From positions 1-24,640 of the forward strand of contig JBMZCX010000046.1 in NCBI GenBank assembly GCA_049613795.1: 24,640 nt of DNA. The letters run 5' to 3'. The stretch's first letter is position 1, and each line of letters opens with the position of its first letter. This document shows positions 1 through 5,900 of the stretch, piece after piece. The DNA is from Thalassotalea_B sp049613795 (GTDB lineage: Bacteria; Pseudomonadota; Gammaproteobacteria; Enterobacterales; Alteromonadaceae). The notes beneath the pieces were generated by a model that had not been told where the DNA came from, did no database searches, and saw nothing but the letters and a program-made list of their open reading frames with translations. Both the position numbers and the translations under genes were made by a program.

Positions 1-848
1 CTTTAAGCTTTTCATTATTCTGTTATGCAAACACGCCTCAAACCACCGATTGGATGCCTGAAAATAGCTTTACCCAAGGAGTAGAAGGCCCAGCAGTAGA
101 CAAGAACGGAAATTTATACGCTGTTAATTACTCAAAAGAAGGCACCATTGGTGTTATTACGGCTAAAAACACTGCTGAAATATTCCTCACACTGAAAAAA
201 GGGTCTATTGCTAATGGCATTCGCTTTGATCAGCATGACAATATGTATATGGCTGACTATGTTAATCATAACGTTTTAAAGTACTCCCCTAGCAGCAGTA
301 CAGTTTCTATATTCGCTCACAATAAAGAGATGAGCCAACCAAACGATCTAGCCATTATGGACAATGGTATTTTATTCGCAAGCGACCCTAATTGGAAAGA
401 AAGTAAAGGCCGTTTATGGCGAATCAATAAAGACGGTACATCAACATTGCTTGAAGATAACATGGGTACGACAAACGGCATTGAAGTTAGCCCTGACAAC
501 AAAACACTTTATGTAAACGAATCTGTTCAACGTACAGTATGGCGGTATCAACTTGATAAAGCCGGCAATATCAGTAATAAAGCCCTTTTTCATCAATTTG
601 AAAACCATGGGCTTGACGGTATGCGTACTGATAAGCAAGGTAATTTATATATTGCACGCTATGGTGCGGGTAAAGTAGCTGTATTAAACCCTACAGGGCA
701 ATTAATAAAAACGATTGATTTAAAAGGTAAGCACCCTACTAATGTGGCTTTTGGCGGTAAAAGTGGTCAGCAAGTATTTGTAACCATGCAAAAACGCGGC
801 ACAATTGAAACCTTTAGCAATGATATTGCAGGCAGATTATTTCGATAG
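1..848 (+). CDS. SMP-30/gluconolactonase-like beta-propeller protein (5' end cut by window edge)
   Basis: The gene is partial. The frame is open from base 3, upstream of the first ATG at 54, and that stretch reads as the end of a hydrophobic signal peptide (LSFSLFCYANTPQTTDW), so the true start lies outside the window. The product is a predicted periplasmic six-bladed propeller of the SMP-30/gluconolactonase/LRE group, built from repeated 'D..GN.Y.A' blade motifs. Three positions match the family's divalent-metal ligands: Glu in QGVEGPAVD, Asn in GTTNGIEVSPD and Asp in HGLDGMRTD. The family hydrolyses lactones or related esters; the substrate here cannot be told. The stop codon is TAG at 846-848. 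I see no terminator directly after it. The family call is firm and the function is not. Confidence 0.8.
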   Translation, partial: LSFSLFCYANTPQTTDWMPENSFTQGVEGPAVDKNGNLYAVNYSKEGTIGVITAKNTAEIFLTLKKGSIANGIRFDQHDNMYMADYVNHNVLKYSPSSSTVSIFAHNKEMSQPNDLAIMDNGILFASDPNWKESKGRLWRINKDGTSTLLEDNMGTTNGIEVSPDNKTLYVNESVQRTVWRYQLDKAGNISNKALFHQFENHGLDGMRTDKQGNLYIARYGAGKVAVLNPTGQLIKTIDLKGKHPTNVAFGGKSGQQVFVTMQKRGTIETFSNDIAGRLFR

Positions 849-899
849 AAAAATATATAAGGCAGACCAAATAAAATTGCTTACGCTGTTAAGGTTCAA

Positions 900-1073
900 T
901 TAGCTATTTATCGTATGAACTATAGCTGTTTCATCTTCTGTTACTAAGCGAGAGTTAATTTTATCAAGCGTAATATTGGGTGTTACTACTCTTAATGGGT
1001 AGGAGCATACAGTGGCATTTAATTTGATATTGTCTTCAATAAATTTACGCGTTATTGTCTTTTTATTATTCAT
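900..1073 (-). CDS. Small hypothetical protein, 57 aa
   Basis: I do not recognise this protein. A 57-residue frame opens with ATG at 1073 (MNNKKTITRKF...) and is preceded by AGG six bases upstream, which is a reasonable Shine-Dalgarno. The frame also reads back to a TTG at 1091, but the ATG is better placed. The product is basic at the N terminus, has one cysteine and no membrane segment or signal peptide. It lies downstream of the OmpA-like gene on the same strand, beyond that gene's terminator hairpin (1104-1164), so it would need read-through or its own promoter in a gap of about 30 bases. It could be a chance ORF. Confidence 0.35.
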   Translation of the reverse strand: MNNKKTITRKFIEDNIKLNATVCSYPLRVVTPNITLDKINSRLVTEDETAIVHTINS

Positions 1074-1103
1074 GTTCAACCTATAAATCAACTGCTATTC
1101 ACG

Positions 1104-1164
1104 TTTAAAAACGTATTAGCGAAGAGTAAATACAGGGGAAGGAGTATTTACTCAACGCTAATAC
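1104..1164 (-). terminator. Intrinsic terminator of the OmpA/OprF-like gene
   Basis: A long hairpin lies just after the porin stop codon. The outer 9-bp stem pairs 1113-1121 with 1156-1164, followed by a 2x2 A/A internal loop, then a 10-bp inner stem pairing 1124-1133 with 1144-1153 around a 10-base loop. On the minus strand the stem runs into GTTTTT. An overlapping small palindrome (1101-1114) contains the T tract. Confidence 0.7.
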
Positions 1165-1171
1165 AAAAAAG

Positions 1172-2224
1172 CTACTTTTTAGTAACTACTTTTTTTACTG
1201 ATGTTTCAATTTTTGCAACAACGCGACGATTTAAACGATGATCTTCATTTGTATTGCCCTTTGACAATAGTTGACTTTCACCAAAGCCTTTAGCCGATAT
1301 GCGACTTTCATCAACCTTGAAGGTATTTACTAAAACAGCTTTAACTGCATCAGCACGTTTTTGCGATAGCATTAAGTTATAGCTTTCTTGTCCAACCACA
1401 GAGCTATGACCTTCAATAACGACATTAGTGTGATTGTATGCTTTCATAAAATCAGCTAAACGCTGAATGTCGTTCACAATAGTCGACTTAATTTGCGAAC
1501 TGTTGTTTTCAAAAGCAACGTTTAGGTCAATAGCTACGGCTTTTTCTGAATATAATGTACAGCCTGTAGAGTCAACCTTAACGGTTGCAGGTGTATTATC
1601 ACAACGGTCAATAGAGTCATTAACACCGTCATTATCGCTATCTAACACCTGCTCTTTTCGCACAACAGGTGCTGGTTTAACAGGCTTAGCTTTATTAACA
1701 ATAGGCGCTTTTCGTTCTTCACCAAATGCATATTTAAAACCAACTTTAATACCTTGGTCAGTAAAACCATAGTCAAGATCACGGTAAACAACACCTTCAC
1801 TAAATAAAGAAACACGGTCACTTACTTCAAAGCTAAAACCGGCACCAATATTTGCAGCATTGTAGCTTCTAACGTTATTAAAACGTTTAACACCCGTGAA
1901 AAAATAAAGGGCAGTGTCTTCTACTTTATAAATAGCATCTACACCAAAACGTGTACCATAGTCAGTGTCGCCGCCATTATTAATGTCGTAGCGTGTTTTT
2001 GCTAATTCGAGACGTGCATTCCAGCGCTCATTTATTACTTTTTGTAAATCTAAACCTAGGCCTTTACCCGCTTCAATTTTTTGCCAGTAGGCTTGCTGCT
2101 CTTTCGCAGTGCTTGATTTAACATAATCACCAAATACGCCAAGTTCCCATGTTTTGTCGATAGTTTCTGCTGCTAATGGAGAGCTAATTAAGGCGGCTAA
2201 CAGAGTCATTTTAAAAGTTTTCAA
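1172..2224 (-). CDS. OmpA/OprF-like outer-membrane protein
   Basis: The product is an outer-membrane beta-barrel protein with a peptidoglycan-binding C terminus, about 350 aa. In order it has a signal peptide (MKTFKMTLLAALISSPLAA), a barrel to about residue 180, a proline-rich hinge (KPVKPAPVV), a calcium-binding thrombospondin type-3-like stretch (DSDNDGVNDSIDRC) and an OmpA domain from about 226 with GHSS, YNLMLSQKRA and HRLNRRV motifs. The conserved Arg of the peptidoglycan site is present; the partner Asp appears as Glu (GQESYN). I chose TTG 2224 because AAGGA sits 7 bases upstream and the signal peptide then starts normally. ATG 2248 is in frame but lacks a Shine-Dalgarno and would leave an 11-base leader after the predicted promoter. 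The gene is divergent from the CfrX/CmpX/SigX-like operon, as oprF is linked to sigX in Pseudomonas. Confidence 0.9.
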   Translation of the reverse strand: MKTFKMTLLAALISSPLAAETIDKTWELGVFGDYVKSSTAKEQQAYWQKIEAGKGLGLDLQKVINERWNARLELAKTRYDINNGGDTDYGTRFGVDAIYKVEDTALYFFTGVKRFNNVRSYNAANIGAGFSFEVSDRVSLFSEGVVYRDLDYGFTDQGIKVGFKYAFGEERKAPIVNKAKPVKPAPVVRKEQVLDSDNDGVNDSIDRCDNTPATVKVDSTGCTLYSEKAVAIDLNVAFENNSSQIKSTIVNDIQRLADFMKAYNHTNVVIEGHSSVVGQESYNLMLSQKRADAVKAVLVNTFKVDESRISAKGFGESQLLSKGNTNEDHRLNRRVVAKIETSVKKVVTKK

Positions 2225-2265
2225 AGATAAATCCTTATTGAGTTTCATAATATTTCTGATGCTAT

Positions 2266-2294
2266 AACGGGTGGGACAATTAAAAGTCACAAAT
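2266..2294 (-). promoter_or_regulatory. Predicted ECF-sigma promoter of the OmpA-like gene
   Basis: On the minus strand ATTTGTGACTTTT is followed by CGTT, giving GTGAC (2290-2286), 16 bases, then CGTT (2269-2266). The same 13-mer, spacing and CGTT occur in front of the divergent sigma-factor operon. CGTT-like -10 elements are usual for ECF sigma factors. A start of transcription near 2259 would give a leader of about 35 bases to TTG 2224. Confidence 0.6.
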
Positions 2295-2443
2295 TATTTA
2301 ATTAATTTTTAAAAATATGTAAATTAATCCATTTTAAAGTGGTGATTAACTATGAAAAACAACAAGAAATAGCGTAAAATTCTGCCGCCTTAAATAAGGT
2401 AGTATGGTCTTACTAAATTAATAAGAATAAAAAACAATCAACT

Positions 2444-2472
2444 ATTTGTGACTTTTTCTTTATTCATTCGTT
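2444..2472 (+). promoter_or_regulatory. Predicted autoregulated ECF-sigma promoter of the CfrX/CmpX/SigX-like operon
   Basis: ATTTGTGACTTTT (2444-2456) carries GTGAC at 2448-2452, then exactly 16 bases, then CGTT at 2469-2472. It is the twin of the element at 2266-2294 that faces the porin. A transcript start near 2480 leaves a leader of about 32 bases to ATG 2512, which has AAAGGA six bases upstream. Confidence 0.6.
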
Positions 2473-2511
2473 AACAAATAAAGTGATAAAAATATTGCCA
2501 AAGGACAAGAG

Positions 2512-2820
2512 ATGAAAGATCTCGAAAAAAACATTACTAGCTCGTTAGCAGACGACTCTGAGTCAAGCTTCAACACGTCTGATGATGAGCTTTTTAAACG
2601 CGCAACAACTACCGTAAATAATCAGCAAGCAACTAAAGATTTAGTCGCACTTGGCATGGCTTCTATTTGGGTGGTATTTATTAGTATTTTTATGAATATT
2701 TTAAAGCCTGTGTTTAAGCAAATGGAAGTGAATAAAAAAATGTCTACACACAGCAAAAATAACGTAGCAGAAAAAATAACAATTACTGAAGTTAATCAAT
2801 CTAATAATGGGAATAAATAA
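2512..2820 (+). CDS. Small single-pass membrane protein, CfrX-like by position
   Basis: The product is 102 aa with unknown function. It has an acidic, Ser-rich cytoplasmic-type N terminus (1-44), one hydrophobic helix at about 45-65 (LVALGMASIWVVFISIFMNIL) and a polar tail rich in Lys and Asn. The start ATG has AAAGGA six bases upstream. The stop TAA overlaps the next ATG (TAATG), so the two genes are translationally coupled. By position it corresponds to cfrX, the small gene before cmpX and sigX in Pseudomonas. It has no zinc-anti-sigma (HxxxCxxC) motif and no signal peptide. A role in holding or tuning the sigma factor is possible but only inferred from operon logic. Confidence 0.75.
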   Translation: MKDLEKNITSSLADDSESSFNTSDDELFKRATTTVNNQQATKDLVALGMASIWVVFISIFMNILKPVFKQMEVNKKMSTHSKNNVAEKITITEVNQSNNGNK

Positions 2821-3644
2821 TGAGTACCGAAAATATTACTGATAAGGCATATTCAGGCTTTATCGCCATTTGGCAAAAAATTATCACTTTTTTACCTGAC
2901 TTAATTGTTGCTATTTTATTTTTACTTGCTGGTTGGTTAATTTCTTCAATAATTAAAAAGGTAATTAATAAATCTCTCATTAAAATTGGCTTTAATACTT
3001 TTTTAGAGAAGCTTGGTTTAAATACCATATTACAAAAACTAGAAGTGAATATTAGCGGTAGCCAAGTTGTTGCGAGTATTATTTCAACATTTTTCTTGTT
3101 GGTATTTTTAATTGCAGCATTAGATATTGTCGGCTTAACCGTTCTTTCTGGCTTAATAGATACCTTAGTACTGTTCTTACCTAAGTTGCTCGCCTCTTTG
3201 GCCGTACTGCTTTGTGGTTTTTTCGTCGCTCAAATCGTTTTTAACGGCGTAAAAATAGCCGCTAAAAATACTGGGGTTGATTATGGTCGTTCGGTTGCAG
3301 AGGTTTGCCGTGGCATCATCATTATCATTACTGTGTCATTATCCATTACGCAGTTAGACATTGATGTTTCTTTATTAAATAACATTATGACGGTGGTTAT
3401 TGCTAGCATTGGTTTAGCTGCCGCTATTTCATTAGGCATAGGCACCAAGTCAATGGCGCAAGAAATTGTTGCAGGTGTTTATTTACGTGAAATGTACCAA
3501 GTAGGTGAAATGATTGAAGTACAAGAAACCAAAGGTACGTTAGTAACAATAGGTAGCGTTGCCAGCAAAGTAATGGATGAGAGTGAAGCAATTATTACGC
3601 TCCCTAATACCTTTTTGTTGGCTAATAAAGTTAAAAAGCAATAA
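2820..3644 (+). CDS. cmpX: CmpX-type MscS-related membrane protein
   Basis: The product is an inner-membrane protein of 274 aa with the architecture of the 'conserved TM helix'/MscS-related CmpX family. It has about five hydrophobic helices (near 23-44, 86-108, 122-144, 162-180 and 189-212) and ends in a short beta-domain (YQVGEMIEV...GTLVTIG...IITLPNTFL). That domain resembles the MscS beta-domain, where the V-G-D-x-I-x-V and I-P-N motifs are typical. It lacks the long cytoplasmic cage of full MscS. Its start overlaps the stop of the upstream gene by one base, and the sigma-factor gene follows after 19 bases. In Pseudomonas the homologue is linked to SigX activity and membrane tension. The symbol rests on family plus synteny. 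Confidence 0.85.
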   Translation: MSTENITDKAYSGFIAIWQKIITFLPDLIVAILFLLAGWLISSIIKKVINKSLIKIGFNTFLEKLGLNTILQKLEVNISGSQVVASIISTFFLLVFLIAALDIVGLTVLSGLIDTLVLFLPKLLASLAVLLCGFFVAQIVFNGVKIAAKNTGVDYGRSVAEVCRGIIIIITVSLSITQLDIDVSLLNNIMTVVIASIGLAAAISLGIGTKSMAQEIVAGVYLREMYQVGEMIEVQETKGTLVTIGSVASKVMDESEAIITLPNTFLLANKVKKQ

Positions 3645-3663
3645 CCATAAGGCTTTTTAACGT

Positions 3664-4200
3664 TTGACTACGCTTACTGAGCGTCAACTTGTTGCATTAG
3701 TGCAAGAAGGTCTGCCTTACGACACACGTTTTTTTCAGCCACTAATTGCCCCTCACCTCCCGAGTTTGAAGGGCTATTGTGCAAAGCTGTTAAATCATTC
3801 GTCTGACGCAGAAGACGTGGTACAAGAAACCATTATCAAGGCACTCACCCACTTAAAAAACTTTAAGTGGGTTGTGTCGTTTAAAGCGTGGCTGTTTAAA
3901 ATAGCTCATAATGAATGTATTAATAAAATTAGAGATCGCCGTTGGGACACACATCAAGAAAACGATGATTACCTCGCCAACACCATTGCTATAGAAAGTG
4001 ATGATAATGACTTATCGCAAGCGCTCACTTCATTAATGACACACTTATCGTTTGCCGATCGTAACATTATGCTGTTGCGTTATCGTACAGGGCTAGAATT
4101 TCAAGAAATAGCAGATATATCTGAATTGAAGCTTTCAGCTGTAAAAATGCGACATAAAAGGGTTATAGAGTTTTTACAAGGGAAGCTGTCAGATGAATAA
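3664..4200 (+). CDS. sigX: ECF sigma-70 family factor, SigX-like
   Basis: This is an extracytoplasmic-function sigma factor of 178 aa. Region 2 (about 25-95) has the core-binding and -10 recognition motifs DAEDVVQETIIKAL and FKAWLFKIAHNECINKIR. Region 4 (about 118-175) has the helix-turn-helix ADRNIMLLRYRTGLEFQEIADI then LSAVKMRHKRVIEFL. The region 4 wording (EFQEIADI, LSA.KMR.KR) closely resembles Pseudomonas SigX as I remember it. The start must be TTG 3664: an in-frame stop (TAA 3658-3660) lies just before it and there is no nearby ATG. AAGG sits 11 bases upstream, a weak and long spacing that may limit expression. It is the last gene of the CfrX/CmpX/SigX-like operon. No classical anti-sigma gene follows. 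Confidence 0.85.
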   Translation: MTTLTERQLVALVQEGLPYDTRFFQPLIAPHLPSLKGYCAKLLNHSSDAEDVVQETIIKALTHLKNFKWVVSFKAWLFKIAHNECINKIRDRRWDTHQENDDYLANTIAIESDDNDLSQALTSLMTHLSFADRNIMLLRYRTGLEFQEIADISELKLSAVKMRHKRVIEFLQGKLSDE

Positions 4201-4305
4201 AACACGCTATTCACAATAGACTTCCTACATCCCTCCTCAGAATAAATACGCTACAAAAGAAAGAAGAAGTTAAAGTATTTTCACACCTTATTTTTATTCA
4301 ACCGC

Positions 4306-4335
4306 AATAAAAAACCCAACAAAGATGTTGGGTTT
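4306..4335 (-). terminator. Intrinsic terminator of ssb
   Basis: A 9-bp perfect stem pairs 4312-4320 with 4327-4335 around a six-base loop. On the minus strand it reads GTTGGGTTTTTT, a GC-rich stem followed by a T tract. It lies about 47 bases beyond the ssb stop. There is no T tract in the plus direction, so it does not serve the sigma-factor gene. Confidence 0.85.
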
Positions 4336-4381
4336 AGGTATGTTTTAGCTATTAATTTAACACTTTTACATTTAACGTGAT

Positions 4382-5062
4382 CTAAAATGGAATATCGTCA
4401 TCAAAGTCAATAGTTGGCTCTTGTGGGTTTACCTTAGGTGCAGCTTGGTTTTGCTGTGCGGGTGCTTGTTGATTAAAGCCACCTTGTTGCTGCCCTTGGT
4501 TAGCATATCCACCTTGCTGAGCTGGACGCTGCGCTTGGTTAGAAAAGCCACTTTGCTGCGCAGGTGCTGCTGCAGGCTGAGACTGATTAAAGCCACCTGA
4601 TTGTTGTGCTGGCTGTTGATATGCAGCTTGTTGTTGAGGCTGCTGAGATTGGTTAAATCCACCTTGGTTTGACTGTCCTTGGTTTTGCTGAGAAAAACCA
4701 CCTGACTGTCCACCACCTTGGCCACGAGAATCTAACATTTGCATGTCGTTCACAATAATTTCAGTGGTGTATTGATCAGCGCCTTGCTGGTTCTGCCATT
4801 TACGCGTTTGTAAACGACCTTCCATGTATACTTTCGAGCCTTTTTTAAGGTATTCGCCAGCAATTTCAGCTAAACGTTGATACATGACAATACGGTGCCA
4901 TTCTGTTTTTTCTTTTTGTTCACCTGTTTGCTTGTCTTTCCATGTTTCTGATGTTGCAACTGTGAAGTTTGCAACCGCACCACCGTTTGGCATAAAACGT
5001 ACTTCTGGATCTTGCCCTAAGTTTCCTACTATGATGACTTTATTTATACCACGACTGGCCAT
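4382..5062 (-). CDS. ssb: Single-stranded DNA-binding protein SSB
   Basis: SSB coats single-stranded DNA in replication, recombination and repair. The 226-aa product has an N-terminal OB fold (about 1-112: SRGINKVIIVGNLGQDPEVR, WHRIVMYQRLAEIAGEYLKKG) and the acidic protein-docking tip DFDDDIPF at the C terminus. Between them is a linker of about 100 residues made almost only of Gln, Gly, Ala, Asn, Ser and Pro, with about six GGF/GGY-x-NQ-like units. Escherichia coli SSB has 178 residues, so the extra length is all linker. ATG 5062 gives the conserved MASRG start, with a GAGAG-type Shine-Dalgarno upstream. Its own terminator follows. I found no LexA box in the upstream 220 bases. Confidence 0.98.
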   Translation of the reverse strand: MASRGINKVIIVGNLGQDPEVRFMPNGGAVANFTVATSETWKDKQTGEQKEKTEWHRIVMYQRLAEIAGEYLKKGSKVYMEGRLQTRKWQNQQGADQYTTEIIVNDMQMLDSRGQGGGQSGGFSQQNQGQSNQGGFNQSQQPQQQAAYQQPAQQSGGFNQSQPAAAPAQQSGFSNQAQRPAQQGGYANQGQQQGGFNQQAPAQQNQAAPKVNPQEPTIDFDDDIPF

Positions 5063-5136
5063 GTATCACTCTCACTAGATATTTGCAGCAGCGATAAACC
5101 ACTGACTTTAAAGTATTAAATATTGAAGTTATTTCT

Positions 5137-5162
5137 TTAACCGCTATAGAATTAGCGGTTAA
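5137..5162. repeat. Perfect inverted repeat upstream of ssb
   Basis: TTAACCGCTA (5137-5146) is repeated in inverse as TAGCGGTTAA (5153-5162) around a 6-base centre. No T tract follows on either strand, so it is not an intrinsic terminator. It lies about 75 bases before the ssb start and could be an operator or an mRNA hairpin in the ssb leader. Confidence 0.5.
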
Positions 5163-5227
5163 GAGGAACATTCTATCACTGTCATAATTGTTACGATAGC
5201 GCTAGCTTAAAATAAATAATATTTAAC

Positions 5228-5267
5228 ATATAAGTGCTGAATATTCCTCTAAATTCAGCACTTATAT
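5228..5267 (-). terminator. Terminator-like hairpin after the thioesterase gene
   Basis: A perfect 15-bp stem pairs 5228-5242 with 5253-5267 around a 10-base loop, starting 15 bases beyond the stop of the minus-strand thioesterase gene. The downstream tract on the minus strand is AT-rich (GTTAAATATTATTT) but not a pure T run, so termination may be imperfect. Confidence 0.55.
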
Positions 5268-5282
5268 CCATCAGAATACGTT

Positions 5283-5705
5283 TTATGTTGCATCAACGTT
5301 TGGCTGATAAAAGTATTGCTTCATTAACGAGCTAATATTTTCGGGGATTTTTACTGATGTTTGCTCTGAGTAATTGAAATGCACCATAACCGCAGTGCCT
5401 GATGCACATAACTTATTTTGCTGCCAAAGCTCTTGGTATACGTCGAAAGACGAGCCGCCAATGCGCCCGATATAAGTTCTTATTTCCATCGGTTGCCCGT
5501 AATACATTTGCCCAATAAAGCTAACATCTATTTTTGCCAAAATAAGTTGCCAATTAGACAGGTCTAATTCGGGGCTAAACCAACGAAAAACAGGATCTCG
5601 TGCGCCTTCAAACCATACAGGCACCATCGTATTGTTAATATGCCCTAATGCGTCGGTGTCACTAAAGCGTGGATTAAATTGTTCACTAAAAAATTGGGTT
5701 GCCAT
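5283..5705 (-). CDS. 4HBT-family acyl-CoA thioesterase
   Basis: The product is a hot-dog-fold thioesterase of 140 aa, the usual length for the 4-hydroxybenzoyl-CoA thioesterase/YbgC group. The signature FSDTDALGHINNTMVPVWFE near residue 14 contains the catalytic-type Asp and the HINN turn of the family. The rest follows the expected beta-strand pattern (VSFIGQMYYGQPMEIRTYI...GSSFDVYQELWQ...LCASGTAVMVHFN). Such enzymes hydrolyse acyl-CoA thioesters in the cytoplasm; the acyl chain cannot be inferred. AGG six bases upstream supports ATG 5705. It is a single-gene unit lying upstream of ssb on the same strand, with a hairpin between them. Confidence 0.88.
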   Translation of the reverse strand: MATQFFSEQFNPRFSDTDALGHINNTMVPVWFEGARDPVFRWFSPELDLSNWQLILAKIDVSFIGQMYYGQPMEIRTYIGRIGGSSFDVYQELWQQNKLCASGTAVMVHFNYSEQTSVKIPENISSLMKQYFYQPNVDAT

Positions 5706-5900
5706 GTATTACCTTTTATCTCTTATTATTTTATGGCTAAATGATAACAGGCATTACCATGCAATGCGCTTTGTTCTTCGTCTATTTAACAACTAAACAA
5801 GATGAATGGGCGACCTTTTTAATCATTTTATGCTAGTCTTGTGCAATCTTTTATTTCAGATCATTAAGTGCTATTTAGCCGAGAAAATACCGAGATCATC

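Noticed and set aside
2352..2372. Six-codon mini-ORF (MKNNKK) in the porin/sigma intergenic region
   Set aside because: It is too short, lacks a Shine-Dalgarno, and lies upstream of both predicted transcript starts.
4429..4725. 98-residue open frame antisense-frame within ssb
   Set aside because: It is a by-product of the Gln-rich linker repeats read in another frame; ssb is certain.
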